In this document: positions 18,419-26,511 of the stretch, in pieces
Layout: each line of letters opens with the position of its first letter
How positions within the stretch are numbered: the first letter of the stretch is position 1
NCBI RefSeq assembly: GCF_014643535.1
Contig: NZ_BMJQ01000005.1
Location: 186,001 to 250,000 of the forward strand
Reading direction: 5' to 3'
DNA from: Aliidongia dinghuensis
Lineage (GTDB): Bacteria; Pseudomonadota; Alphaproteobacteria; ATCC43930; CGMCC-115725
DNA: 64,000 bases
Notes under the pieces: generated by a model
What the model saw: only the letters and a program-made list of their open reading frames with translations
What the model was told of the DNA's origin: nothing
Database searches by the model: none
Made by a program: the position numbers and the translations under genes

Positions 18419-18429
18419 TAGCTCAGCTA
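18419..18429. promoter_or_regulatory. Palindromic operator candidate for the GcvA-like regulator
   Basis: TAGCTCAGCTA is a palindrome around a central C, five bases upstream of the LysR start codon and within the 104-bp divergent region shared with the DUF1127 gene. Its place suits LysR autoregulation. There is no direct evidence of binding. Confidence 0.4.
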
Positions 18430-18453
18430 AGCCATGATAGCAGAAACACTCGT

Positions 18454-18482
18454 TTGTCGCGTGGGCTGGTGCGACCGATATT
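18454..18482 (+). promoter_or_regulatory. Candidate sigma-70 promoter of the DUF1127 gene
   Basis: TTGTCG (18454-18459) and GATATT (18477-18482) are separated by 17 bp and would start transcription about 30 nt before the ATG at 18519. The match to consensus is moderate. The LysR operator candidate lies about 25 bp upstream of the -35 box, a usual activator position. Confidence 0.4.
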
Positions 18483-18518
18483 TCCGTCATCGAAGACCTC
18501 GCTCATGAGGAGAGGATC

Positions 18519-18752
18519 ATGACCAGATTGACGATGACGGCCGGCAATTTCGCGCCGCTGCCGCGCAAGACGAACCGGGGTAGCACGCTGTCGAGCCTGG
18601 CGGTTCGGCTGTTCGATGCCATCGGCACCTGGAACGAGCGGGCGGCGCAGCGGCGCGCCTTGGCCGCGCTCAGCGACCAGGTCCTGCATGATGTCGGCAT
18701 GAGCCGGTTCGACGCGGAAGCCGAGGCCGACAAGCCGTTCTGGCGCAAATAA
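18519..18752 (+). CDS. DUF1127 small protein
   Basis: 77 residues. The C-terminal half is the Arg-rich DUF1127 (YjiS-like) helix-turn-helix-like motif: FDAIGTWNERAAQRRALAAL, then LSDQVLHDVGMSRFDAEAEA, ending KPFWRK. Some alphaproteobacterial members affect RNA turnover or phosphate and stress physiology; the role here is not known. GAGGAGAGG precedes the ATG. It is divergent from a GcvA-like regulator. A second member of the family is at 56846-57061, also facing a regulator. Confidence 0.88.
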   Translation: MTRLTMTAGNFAPLPRKTNRGSTLSSLAVRLFDAIGTWNERAAQRRALAALSDQVLHDVGMSRFDAEAEADKPFWRK

Positions 18753-18853
18753 TCCGTAGGTTGAGGAACCGAATAGAACTTGCCGGACCAAGGGCGCTTG
18801 GGGTGAGATAGGGCCGCTGTTTCAGGGCACGCCGTGCCGGGAGACCGGGGTCC

Positions 18854-19612
18854 ATGCGTCAGCGCTTGAGCGCTCTTGTTACCGGCGTGTTCATGCTGGC
18901 TTCGGTCTCGGCGGCCGCGGCACCGTCGGTCCGCCTGGTGAGCGGGCCTGATTATTTTCCGTTTTCCGATCCGTCCTTGCCGTCCGGCGGCCTGACCGGC
19001 GCTCTGGTGCAGGCTGCTTTCGCTGCGACGGATACCCCGGTCGAGCCCGTGCAGTTCGAGCCGTGGAAGCGCGGCTATGCCGACGCGCTCGCCGGCGTGT
19101 TCGATGCGACCTACCCCTATATCCGGTCGGCGCCGCGCGAGAGCGAGATGCTGTACTCCGACGCGATCTACGACATCGTGTCGGTGGCGCTGTTTCGGGC
19201 GGACAGCGGCCGCGACTATGCGGCACCCGACAATCTGCGCGGCCTCACCCTGTGCCTGCCGATCGGCTATGCGCCGGCGCCGCCGCTCGTCAGCCTGATC
19301 GATGCCGGCGCGATCGAGGTCCAGCATCCGTCCACATCCGATCTCTGCTTGCGCGAGTTGGCCGAGGGCCGGGTCGACGTGTTCGTCTCGTCGACCGACC
19401 TCATCGAGCAGCGGGTGGCGGCGCTGTTCGGACCGTCCGCGCCGTTCGCGCGCGGCCACGTGCCGGTCCTCCGGCAGTCGCTCTATCTCATCGCCCCGCG
19501 CGCCGGCGCGAGCTCGGTCGAGCTTATTCACCGCTTCAACGAGGGGCTGGCGCGGATCCGGCGCAGCGGCCGCTACGACGCGATCGTGCAGCAGCAGCGG
19601 GACGCCAGCTGA
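18854..19612 (+). CDS. Periplasmic solute-binding protein, amino-acid type (SBP_bac_3)
   Basis: 252 residues with a signal peptide (LSALVTGVFMLASVSAAAA). The mature part resembles family 3 solute-binding proteins: VRLVSGPDYFPFSD at the start, and FEPWKRGYADALAGVFDATY, a pattern common in orphan amino-acid-binding-like proteins. No permease or ATPase gene is nearby, so it may be an orphan receptor or work with a distant transporter. GGGAGA lies upstream of the ATG. A palindromic element follows the stop at once. Confidence 0.8.
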   Translation: MRQRLSALVTGVFMLASVSAAAAPSVRLVSGPDYFPFSDPSLPSGGLTGALVQAAFAATDTPVEPVQFEPWKRGYADALAGVFDATYPYIRSAPRESEMLYSDAIYDIVSVALFRADSGRDYAAPDNLRGLTLCLPIGYAPAPPLVSLIDAGAIEVQHPSTSDLCLRELAEGRVDVFVSSTDLIEQRVAALFGPSAPFARGHVPVLRQSLYLIAPRAGASSVELIHRFNEGLARIRRSGRYDAIVQQQRDAS

Positions 19613-19616
19613 TCCT

Positions 19617-19667
19617 TAGAGCCGGATTCTCGCATTGGCTGGTTCCAGCCAACGCGACCGCACTCTA
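19617..19667. repeat. 51-bp REP-like palindromic element, copy A
   Basis: The inverse complement of this 51-bp stretch matches 25601-25651 at 46 of 51 positions. The core is a hairpin of TTGGCTGG / CCAGCCAA with a two-base loop; TAGAG / CTCTA ends form an outer stem. The last three bases, CTA at 19665-19667, are the TAG stop codon of the OmpA-like gene on the minus strand. It fills the gap between two convergent genes. Confidence 0.9.
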
Positions 19668-20669
19668 GTGCTGGGTCAGCCGGAGCTCGATCCGGCGGTT
19701 CTTGCGATAGGCGTCTTCCGTCGAGCCCTTGTCGAGCGGCTGCCATTCGCCGAAACCGGCAGCGGCCAGGTGCTGGGCTGGAATGCCCTGGTCGATCAGG
19801 AACTTGATGACCGAGACGGCGCGCGCCGTCGACAGTTCCCAGTTCGAGTGGAACTGCGGGGTCGCAATCGGCCGGACGTCGGTATGGCCGTCGACCTCCA
19901 GGATCCAGTTGATGTTGTCGGGGATGCTGCTCTCGATCTGCTTCAGCGCGCTCACGACCGGGTCGAGCTTCTGCCGGGCGCCGGCGCCGAGATCGGCGTT
20001 GCCCGGGTCGAACAGCACTTCGGACTGGAAGACGAATCGGTCGCCGACCACCCGGATGTCCGGCCGGTCGCCCAGGATCTGTTTGAGGCGTCCGAAGAAT
20101 TCCGAGCGATACTTGGCCAGCTCCTCGACCTTGGCGGCGAGCGCGATGTTGAGCTTGTTGCCCAGATCGGCGATCTGCGCTTGCTGCTCCTTGTTCTGCG
20201 ACTGGGCGAGGTCGAGCGCCTTGGAGAGTTCCTCGAGCTGCTGGCGCAGCGCCTGCACATTCTCGTTCAGGGTCGCGATGGTCGCATCGCCGGCCGCAAC
20301 CTTGCCCTGGGCCTCGGACAGCTGTTGCGCCTGCGCCTGAGCGTCGGCGTTGGCCTGGGCGAGCTTGGCGGCGAGCGCGTCCTTGTCGCGCGACGCCTGC
20401 TGCGCCTGGGCGCCGAGCGTCGCGACGTTCATGCGCAGCTCGTCGCTCGCCCGCCTTTCCAGCCCCAGCATCTCGGTCAGCGAATTCAGCTGCTGGGTCA
20501 GCTTCTTGATCTCGAGATCGCGCGTGCTGACGGCGCCGGAGAGATAGAACTGCCCGACGGTGAAGATCAACAGCACGAAGATGATGACCATCAAGAGCTG
20601 GGCGAGCGCGTCGACGAAGCCCGGCCAGATATTGATGGTGGATTGACGTGACCGCCGCGAGAGCGCCAT
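19665..20669 (-). CDS. OmpA/MotB-like peptidoglycan-binding membrane protein
   Basis: 334 residues. One N-terminal membrane helix (about 17-42, NIWPGFVDALAQLLMVIIF) is followed by a long coiled coil (about 50-185) and a C-terminal OmpA-like domain (about 190-334) with VLFDPGNADL and VDGHTDVRPI, which should bind peptidoglycan. The helix placement matches MotB/TolR-type stator partners. It follows the MotA-like gene by 4 bp, so the two should form one complex. The stop codon lies inside the palindromic repeat. Confidence 0.88.
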   Translation of the reverse strand: MALSRRSRQSTINIWPGFVDALAQLLMVIIFVLLIFTVGQFYLSGAVSTRDLEIKKLTQQLNSLTEMLGLERRASDELRMNVATLGAQAQQASRDKDALAAKLAQANADAQAQAQQLSEAQGKVAAGDATIATLNENVQALRQQLEELSKALDLAQSQNKEQQAQIADLGNKLNIALAAKVEELAKYRSEFFGRLKQILGDRPDIRVVGDRFVFQSEVLFDPGNADLGAGARQKLDPVVSALKQIESSIPDNINWILEVDGHTDVRPIATPQFHSNWELSTARAVSVIKFLIDQGIPAQHLAAAGFGEWQPLDKGSTEDAYRKNRRIELRLTQH

Positions 20670-20673
20670 GGGC

Positions 20674-21822
20674 TTACCGCTCGGTTTCTTCGGCGAGCGC
20701 CGCGATGGTCCGCGCCAGGAGCCGGATCTCGGTGCGCAGCTCCGACACGGTCGCCTCGCGGCCGTGCGCGAATTCCTGGGTGAGCTTGCCGACGTTCTGC
20801 TCGAGGCTCCTCAAGTAGCCGCGCGACACGTCGTCGAGGCCACCGGCACCGCCGCTGCGCGCGTCGGCCAGCTTCTGCAGGATCGGCCGCATCTCCGCCT
20901 GGGTCTCGGCGAAGCGCAGCAGCACGCTCTGCTCCGTCCGCATCTGGTCGGTGATGAGCGACAGCCGCTCGCCCAGCTGCTCCAGGCTATGGTTGGTCGA
21001 CATCCGGCTCTCCTCGCCGCGCGCCATGATGCGCTGCAGATTGTCGAGGCTGTCGGCGGTCTGTTCCAGGAGCGCCTGGATGAAGGCCGGTACCGACGGC
21101 TCGCCGCCTTCGGCCGAGACGCCGGCGCCGCCGATGCGCGTCAGGCCGGAAAGCCATTCCTCGAGGTCGTTGAAGAAGCGGTTGTGCGCCTGGCCCGCCT
21201 GCAGGTCGAGGAAGCCCAGTACCAGCGAGCCCGCGAGGCCGAACAGCGACGAGCTGAACGCTGTGCCCATGCCATTCAGCGGCTCCTGCAGGCTCGCCTT
21301 CAGGTCGCCCATCGCCTTGGCGACATCGCCGCCGCCGACGGAGAGCGAGTTCAGCACGCCGCCGACCGAATGGACGGTCAGGAGCAGGCCGTAGAACGTG
21401 CCGAGCAGGCCCATGAAGACGAGCGTGCCGATGAGATAGCGCGAGGTCTCGCGCTGCTCGTCGAGCCGCGCGCCGATGCCGTCGAGCAAGGTCCGCATCG
21501 AGACCGGCGACAAGGACAGGCGCCGGCCGCCGCGCTCGCCCAGCATGTTCGCCATGGGCGACATGAGCCGCGGCAGGTCACCCGACAGGATCGCCCGGTC
21601 GTTGTTGCGGAAATTCTCGATCCAGGCGACCTCCGGATTGAGCATCCAGACCTGGCGGAAGATGTAGACGATGCCGATCAGCAGGATCGCCGCGATGATG
21701 CTGTTCAAGGCGAGATTCGCCTCGAAGGCGGGCGCCAGCACCGGCGAGAGCGCCACCAGGATCACGGCGACGATCACGACAAAGAGCGCCATGCGCACGA
21801 GATAACGTTGAGGTCGGGACAC
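20674..21822 (-). CDS. MotA/TolQ/ExbB-like proton channel protein
   Basis: 382 residues. Two N-terminal membrane helices (about 10-32 and 38-58) and two more around residues 125-145 and 185-210 frame the MotA/TolQ/ExbB signature (GTLVFMGLLGTFYGLLLTVH, GMGTAFSSSLFGLAGSLVLG). A C-terminal coiled coil follows. With the OmpA-like partner 4 bp downstream it makes a two-gene proton-motive-force device. It is not flagellar MotA by context, since no flagellar gene is near. The pair is conserved in alphaproteobacteria without an agreed function. Confidence 0.85.
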   Translation of the reverse strand: MSRPQRYLVRMALFVVIVAVILVALSPVLAPAFEANLALNSIIAAILLIGIVYIFRQVWMLNPEVAWIENFRNNDRAILSGDLPRLMSPMANMLGERGGRRLSLSPVSMRTLLDGIGARLDEQRETSRYLIGTLVFMGLLGTFYGLLLTVHSVGGVLNSLSVGGGDVAKAMGDLKASLQEPLNGMGTAFSSSLFGLAGSLVLGFLDLQAGQAHNRFFNDLEEWLSGLTRIGGAGVSAEGGEPSVPAFIQALLEQTADSLDNLQRIMARGEESRMSTNHSLEQLGERLSLITDQMRTEQSVLLRFAETQAEMRPILQKLADARSGGAGGLDDVSRGYLRSLEQNVGKLTQEFAHGREATVSELRTEIRLLARTIAALAEETER

Positions 21823-21981
21823 GGGCGGCGGATCCCTCTGCTGCCGAAGGAACGGGGCTCGACGTCAAGGCCAACGCCTCGCGCGACGATTCGTCGGCGA
21901 GGGTACAGACAGACTTGTGGCGGAACAATGACGCAGACGGATTTACCGTCGCCTCGCGTCCTAGGGAGTGCTGCGGCGGGC

Positions 21982-22779
21982 CTACTTCAGCGCCTGGCGC
22001 ATCAGCCGGCCGAGCGGCAGGTGCAGGTGGTCGTTGGCAGCCAAGACGTTGCCGCTCTTCAACATGTCGTGGCCGCTGCCGTCGGGCTCGCTGCAATAGC
22101 CGCCGGCTTCCTTGACCAGCAGCAGGCCGGCCGCCATGTCCCAGGGCTTCAAGCCGAATTCCCAGAAGCCGTCGAAACGGCCGGCGGCGACATAGGCGAG
22201 ATCGAGTGCCGCCGCACCGAAGCGGCGGACGCCCGCGGTCTCGGCCATGACGGCCTGGAGGGTCCGCATATAGCCGGGATGCGCTTCCTTGCCGCGGAAC
22301 GGCAGGCCGGTCGCGATCACCGACTGACCCAGGTCGCGGCGGCCCGAGACGCGGATGCGGCGGTCGCTGACGAAGGCGCCCGAGCCCTTCTCGGCCCAAT
22401 ATTCCTCGTCCCGGAGCGGCTCGTAGACGACGCCCGCGACGATCTCGCCTTCGCGCTCGAGCGCCACCGAGATGCAGAAGTGCGGAATGCCGTGCAGGAA
22501 GTTGAGCGTGCCGTCGAGCGGGTCGACGATCCAGCGATGGCGGCCGTCGCCAATTGTCTCGGCGCTTTCCTCCATGAGGAAGCCGTAGCCGGGCCGAGCC
22601 TTCTCGAGCTCGGCGCGGAGCGTCTTCTCGGCCTTGAGATCGGCCGTCGAGACGAAGTCCGACGGGCCTTTCTGCGAGACCTGGAGGTTTTCGACTTCGC
22701 CGAAATCGCGCACCAGACCGCGGCCCGCCTTGCGGGCGGCCGCGGCCATGACGTTGATGACGGCGGAACGGACCGCCAT
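21982..22779 (-). CDS. suhB: Inositol monophosphatase family protein SuhB
   Basis: 265 residues. The metal-dependent phosphatase motifs are clear: FLMEESAET, WIVDPLDGTLNFLHGIP and the C-terminal WDMAAGLLLVKEAGG. Activity on inositol-1-phosphate or related sugar phosphates is expected; SuhB also acts in rRNA antitermination in enterobacteria, which cannot be inferred here. It follows efp by 5 bp, so efp-suhB is an operon. The 159 bp downstream of its stop show no gene. Confidence 0.93.
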   Translation of the reverse strand: MAVRSAVINVMAAAARKAGRGLVRDFGEVENLQVSQKGPSDFVSTADLKAEKTLRAELEKARPGYGFLMEESAETIGDGRHRWIVDPLDGTLNFLHGIPHFCISVALEREGEIVAGVVYEPLRDEEYWAEKGSGAFVSDRRIRVSGRRDLGQSVIATGLPFRGKEAHPGYMRTLQAVMAETAGVRRFGAAALDLAYVAAGRFDGFWEFGLKPWDMAAGLLLVKEAGGYCSEPDGSGHDMLKSGNVLAANDHLHLPLGRLMRQALK

Positions 22780-22784
22780 TTCGC

Positions 22785-23351
22785 TCAGTCCTTCGCCCGC
22801 TCGAGGTAGGTGCCGTCCTCGGTGTTGACGACGACGCGCGTGCCGGCTTCGAGATGCGGCGGCACCAGGATGCGGCGGCCGTTCTCGAGCTTGCCGGGCT
22901 TGTAGGACGAAGAGGCGGTCTGGCCCTTCACGACCGGATCGGCTTCGACCAGCTCCATGGTGACGGTCTGCGGCAGCACGCAGGACAGCGGCGTGCCCTC
23001 GTGCAGCTTCACGGTCACGATCATGCCGTCCTTGAGGAAGTCGGCCGGATCGCCGATCAGCTCGCGCGACACGTGGTACTGCTCGTAGTTTTCCTGGTCC
23101 ATGAGCGTCGCGTTGTTGTCCTCGAAGTAGAGGAAGGACATTTCCTTTTCGTCGAGGTGCGCGCGCTCGACCGTCTCCGAGGTGCGGAAACGCTCGATGG
23201 TCTTGGTCCCGGTCTTGAGATCTCTCAATTCGACCGCGGCGAAGGCGCCGCCCTTGCCGGGCTGAACCGTCTCGCGCTTCAGCACGACGAACAGCTTGCC
23301 CTCGAGCTCAAGGACGACGCCGGGCTTGATTTCGTTGGCACCGATCTTCAT
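22785..23351 (-). CDS. efp: Translation elongation factor P
   Basis: 188 residues with the three-domain EF-P layout: KOW-like N-terminus, OB domain and C-terminal OB domain. EF-P rescues ribosomes stalled at proline runs. The modifiable lysine is Lys33 in TVQPGKGGAF, the form used by EpmA-dependent beta-lysylation. epmA is divergent next door, which supports that pathway. TolA at 43.1 kb is an obvious polyproline client. Confidence 0.96.
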   Translation of the reverse strand: MKIGANEIKPGVVLELEGKLFVVLKRETVQPGKGGAFAAVELRDLKTGTKTIERFRTSETVERAHLDEKEMSFLYFEDNNATLMDQENYEQYHVSRELIGDPADFLKDGMIVTVKLHEGTPLSCVLPQTVTMELVEADPVVKGQTASSSYKPGKLENGRRILVPPHLEAGTRVVVNTEDGTYLERAKD

Positions 23352-23503
23352 GGCTGCTCGATAGTCCGCTTCACGAGGGAATGGGGGATGATGGAATTGG
23401 CGCGTGTCCTAGCAGCAACCGCGCTTCAAAGGAAGCCAGAACCGCCGTGCGGGCGTTGCGGCCGGGGCAGGGGAGCCACCCGGCCCGCGCGGGGAGCTTT
23501 GCG

Positions 23504-24553
23504 ATGACGAACCCCGTGACCCGGCCCTGGTGGGACCCGCAGACGTTCGGCCAGCGGCTGCCCAAGCTCGAAAAACGGGCGCGGATCATCGATGGCGTCC
23601 GCGCCTGGTTCGGGGCCCAAGGCTTCCTCGAGGTCGACACGCCCGCCCTCCAGGTGAGCCCAGGGCTCGAGCCGCATCTGATCGCGTTTAAGACCGAGCT
23701 CATCCGGCCCGAGGGCGAGCGGCTGACGCGCTATCTCCACACCTCGCCCGAATTCACCATGAAGAAGCTGCTGGTCGCGGGCCTGCCGAAAATCTTCCAG
23801 CTGGGGCACGTGTTCCGGAACGGTGAGCGGGCCGGCCGGCACAGCCCGGAGTTCACCATGCTGGAATGGTACCGGGCGAACGATGGCCACAAGACGCTCA
23901 TGGCCGATTGCGAGGCGCTGGTGCGGCGCGCAGCCGAGATTGCCGGCACCAAGGTGCTGCGCTGGCAGGGCCACGAGGCCGATCCGTTCCTGCCGTTCGA
24001 GGTGCTGAGCGTGCCGGACGCGTTCCGGCGTCATTGCGGCATCGATCTTCTGGCGACGGCGCCCGATCCGATGGCGCCCGATCTCGGACTCTTGGCCGAT
24101 GCCGCCAAGCCGCTCGGTATCAAGCCCCATGGTGGCGACAGCTGGGAGGACCTGTTCTTCCGCATCATGTTCGAGCGGATAGAGCCGCATCTGGGCATGG
24201 GCCGGCCGACCTTCCTTTCCGACTATCCGATCTCGATGGCAGCGCTTGCCCGACCCAAGCCCGAAGATCCGCGGCTGGCGGAGCGGTTCGAGCTCTATGC
24301 CTGCGGCGTCGAGCTCGCGAACGCGTTCGGCGAACTCACCGACCCGGTCACCCAGCGCGCCCGTTTCGAGGCCGACATGGACCTGAAGGAACGGCTCTAC
24401 GGTGAGCGCTACCCGATCGACGAGGATTTTCTGGCGGCGCTTGGCCATGGCCTGCCGCCCTCGGCCGGCAGTGCCCTGGGCCTTGACCGGCTGATCATGC
24501 TGGCCGTCCATGCCGAGGCGATCGACGAGGTGCTGTGGGCGCCGGTGCAGTGA
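23504..24553 (+). CDS. epmA: EF-P lysine ligase EpmA (lysyl-tRNA synthetase paralogue)
   Basis: 349 residues, matching a stand-alone class II LysRS catalytic domain without the anticodon-binding domain. Motif 2 (LGHVFRNGERAGRHSPEFTM) and motif 3 (GSALGLDRLIMLA) are intact, as is the ATP/substrate region HTSPEFTMKKLL. It should ligate (R)-beta-lysine to EF-P. The ATG at 23504 has GGGGAG 7 nt upstream; open frame continues to 23381 but lacks family similarity. The lysine 2,3-aminomutase partner EpmB is not in the window. Confidence 0.92.
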   Translation: MTNPVTRPWWDPQTFGQRLPKLEKRARIIDGVRAWFGAQGFLEVDTPALQVSPGLEPHLIAFKTELIRPEGERLTRYLHTSPEFTMKKLLVAGLPKIFQLGHVFRNGERAGRHSPEFTMLEWYRANDGHKTLMADCEALVRRAAEIAGTKVLRWQGHEADPFLPFEVLSVPDAFRRHCGIDLLATAPDPMAPDLGLLADAAKPLGIKPHGGDSWEDLFFRIMFERIEPHLGMGRPTFLSDYPISMAALARPKPEDPRLAERFELYACGVELANAFGELTDPVTQRARFEADMDLKERLYGERYPIDEDFLAALGHGLPPSAGSALGLDRLIMLAVHAEAIDEVLWAPVQ

Positions 24554-24643
24554 GGCGCAGGAGCACTAGCCGGGCATAATTTCAACTTTTGAGCGGTCTG
24601 TAGCGATTGACGTCGCTGCAACGCCCGGAGGAAAGGCTGCCCC

Positions 24644-25117
24644 ATGCCGAAACGTCCCTTGCCGCTGTTCCTGGGCCTGGCCGCGTTCGGTCTTTCGCTT
24701 GGGCTTGCCTGGGCGGCGGCCGAGGTCCCTGCGGTCGTGGCCGAGCGCCAGGCGACCATGAAGGGGTTCGCCAACAAGGTTAAGCTGATCAAGAGCTTCG
24801 CCGACGGTGAGGACAATGGCGCGGACGCGCTGCAGGCGGCCAGGGATATCCTGGCCACGGCGTCGCATCTGCCCGAGCTGTTCCCGGCCGGCACCAGCCT
24901 GGCCGACCTGCCCGGCGTCAAGACCCATGCGAAGCCCGAGATCTGGGCCGACAACGAGCGGTTCCGTGCCACCGCCGTGCGGCTCGCGACCCAGGCCCAG
25001 GCGCTCGCCGCTGCGATCGAGCGCGGCGACCGGCCCGGCACCGCGACCGAACTCGGCGCCATCGGCCGCGTCGGCTGCGGCGCCTGCCACGAGGCGTTCC
25101 GGGCACCACTCGAATAG
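24644..25117 (+). CDS. Cytochrome c' type cytochrome
   Basis: 157 residues with a signal peptide (LFLGLAAFGLSLGLAWA) and one CxxCH haem motif close to the C-terminus (CGACHEAFR), the layout of class II cytochromes (c'/c-556), which form a four-helix bundle. These periplasmic proteins bind NO or transfer electrons. GGAGGAAAGG precedes the ATG. A small AGCGA/TCGCT inverted repeat lies in the 90-bp leader region. Confidence 0.92.
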   Translation: MPKRPLPLFLGLAAFGLSLGLAWAAAEVPAVVAERQATMKGFANKVKLIKSFADGEDNGADALQAARDILATASHLPELFPAGTSLADLPGVKTHAKPEIWADNERFRATAVRLATQAQALAAAIERGDRPGTATELGAIGRVGCGACHEAFRAPLE

Positions 25118-25174
25118 CGCTAGGATGGCGCCGACCCCGGCGGGATGCCGGGCCTCTGGAAGGAGCAGCGGAAC

Positions 25175-25603
25175 ATGTCTGAAACCATCGGTATGGGCGG
25201 CCTGGAAGTGCGCTTTCTATGCAGCAAGGACGATACCGGCGGCAGCCTCGACATGTTCGAGATGACGGTGCAGCCGAACGCTCGCATGCCCGTGCCTCAC
25301 TATCACGAGAGCTGGGACGAGGCGATCTATGGTCTCGAGGGCGAGACCATATGGCGGATCGATGGCCAGGACGTCATCGTCGGTCCGGGTGGCACCGTCT
25401 TCATCAAGCGCGGACTGGTGCATGGTTTCCGCAATGGCAGCCAGCGGCCGGGCAGATGTCTCTGCGTCCTTACTCCCGGCGTGCTCGGTCCGGCCTACTT
25501 CCGCGAGATGGCGGCGCTGCTCGCCGGCAACCCGCCTGATCTCGCGCAGATGAAGGCGACCATGCTGCGCTACGGGCTGATACCGGTTCCCCCGACCGCC
25601 TAG
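25175..25603 (+). CDS. Cupin-domain protein
   Basis: 142 residues. A single cupin domain shows motif 1 (VPHYHESWDEAIYGLEGE) and motif 2 (GPGGTVFIKRGLVHGFRN), with the expected His/Glu metal-binding set. Function cannot be assigned beyond a small metal-binding beta-barrel. The ATG at 25175 has AAGGAG upstream; an ATG at 25145 precedes the ribosome site and is rejected. The TAG stop is the first three bases of the 51-bp palindromic repeat. Confidence 0.85.
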   Translation: MSETIGMGGLEVRFLCSKDDTGGSLDMFEMTVQPNARMPVPHYHESWDEAIYGLEGETIWRIDGQDVIVGPGGTVFIKRGLVHGFRNGSQRPGRCLCVLTPGVLGPAYFREMAALLAGNPPDLAQMKATMLRYGLIPVPPTA

Positions 25604-25651
25604 AGCGCGGTCGCATTGGCTGGAACCAGCCAATGCGTGAATCGCGCTCTA
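25601..25651. repeat. 51-bp REP-like palindromic element, copy B
   Basis: A perfect outer stem, TAGAGCGCG (25601-25609) with CGCGCTCTA (25643-25651), encloses a perfect inner stem, GCATTGGCTGG (25613-25623) with CCAGCCAATGC (25626-25636), and a two-base AA loop. It is 46/51 identical to the inverted copy at 19617-19667. Its first three bases are the TAG stop of the cupin gene. Confidence 0.92.
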
Positions 25652-25661
25652 CCTATTTGAT

Positions 25662-25690
25662 TAGAGCCGGCCTCCACCAGCCAATTCCGG
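25662..25690. repeat. Possible decayed third copy of the 51-bp element
   Basis: TAGAGCCGG and ACCAGCCAAT recur here in the order and spacing direction of the left half of copy A, with the rest lost. It lies about 10 bp after copy B. This is a partial match only and could be chance. Confidence 0.4.
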
Positions 25691-25772
25691 AACGCCGTTG
25701 CGGCCGAGTCATGGCGCTTCGCCTCGGCGGAAGTCCTTGCTCCCCACCTGCCAGCCGAGACCGTGGCCCTGG

Positions 25773-25792
25773 GTTCCCGCCTGCGCGGGAAC
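25773..25792. repeat. GTTCCCGC hairpin of a widespread intergenic repeat type
   Basis: GTTCCCGC (25773-25780) and GCGGGAAC (25785-25792) form an 8-bp stem with a 4-nt loop. Reading through it on the minus strand gives FPRRREP, a familiar signature of a palindromic repeat spread in many proteobacteria. The 257-bp gap between the cupin gene and thiE holds this hairpin, copy B and the decayed copy, and no gene. Confidence 0.7.
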
Positions 25793-25860
25793 GACGCAAG
25801 GAGTAAGCTGGACGCCCGTGGATCAAGCCCGGCCATGGCGAAGAGAAACAGAGCGGACGA

Positions 25861-26511
25861 TTACCCCCGCGCCGCAGCGATCGCCTGGTTGAACGCCTTG
25901 ACTGCGGCGCCGGGGCCGTCCGGGTGCTGCCAGACGGCGCTCACGACGGCGATGAAGTCGGCGCCGGCCTGGACGAGCGGCGCGCAATTCCCGGGCGTGA
26001 TGCCGCCGATCGCGACCGAGGGCACGGTCATGAACTCGCTCCACCATTGCAGCAGGTCCGGCTGCGGGCGGTAGTGGGACGGCTTGGTCTGGGTCGGGTA
26101 GAAGGCGCCGAACGCGACATAGTCGGCACCGGCTTCGGCCGCGACCATGGCCATGTGCCGGCTGTCATGGCACGTGACGCCGACGATGCGGTCGGCGCCC
26201 ACCTTCTGCCGCGCCTCGGCATAGGGCGTGTCGCTTTGGCCGACATGCACGCCGTCGCAGCCGCAGGCGACGGCCAGGTCCGGCCGGTCGTTCAGCAGGA
26301 ACGCCACGTCGCGCGTGGTCGCGACCGGCAGCAGGATCTCGCACGCCCGCTTGATCGTGTCGTCGTCGACGTTCTTCAAGCGCAGCTGGACCGAGGCGAC
26401 GTCCCCGCCGTCGAGCGCCGCCGCCAGCTGGTCGGCAAAGGCGGTGGGCTCGAGGCGTTCGGGCGTCACCAGGTAGAGCCGGCATGGCGCCGGCTCAGCC
26501 GTGACGGACAT
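25861..26511 (-). CDS. thiE: Thiamine-phosphate synthase
   Basis: 216-residue TIM-barrel enzyme joining HMP-pyrophosphate and thiazole phosphate. Motifs seen: [41 protein letters not shown] and [20 protein letters not shown]. Its ATG overlaps the fba stop (TGATG), so it is translationally coupled to aldolase, a pairing common in this group. thiD is elsewhere in the window (53.5 kb). No TPP riboswitch was recognised upstream of either gene. Confidence 0.94.
   Translation of the reverse strand: MSVTAEPAPCRLYLVTPERLEPTAFADQLAAALDGGDVASVQLRLKNVDDDTIKRACEILLPVATTRDVAFLLNDRPDLAVACGCDGVHVGQSDTPYAEARQKVGADRIVGVTCHDSRHMAMVAAEAGADYVAFGAFYPTQTKPSHYRPQPDLLQWWSEFMTVPSVAIGGITPGNCAPLVQAGADFIAVVSAVWQHPDGPGAAVKAFNQAIAAARG

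Noticed and set aside
23381..23503. N-terminal extension of epmA
   Set aside because: The ATG at 23504 has a good ribosome site and gives the family length; the upstream codons have no similarity to the family.
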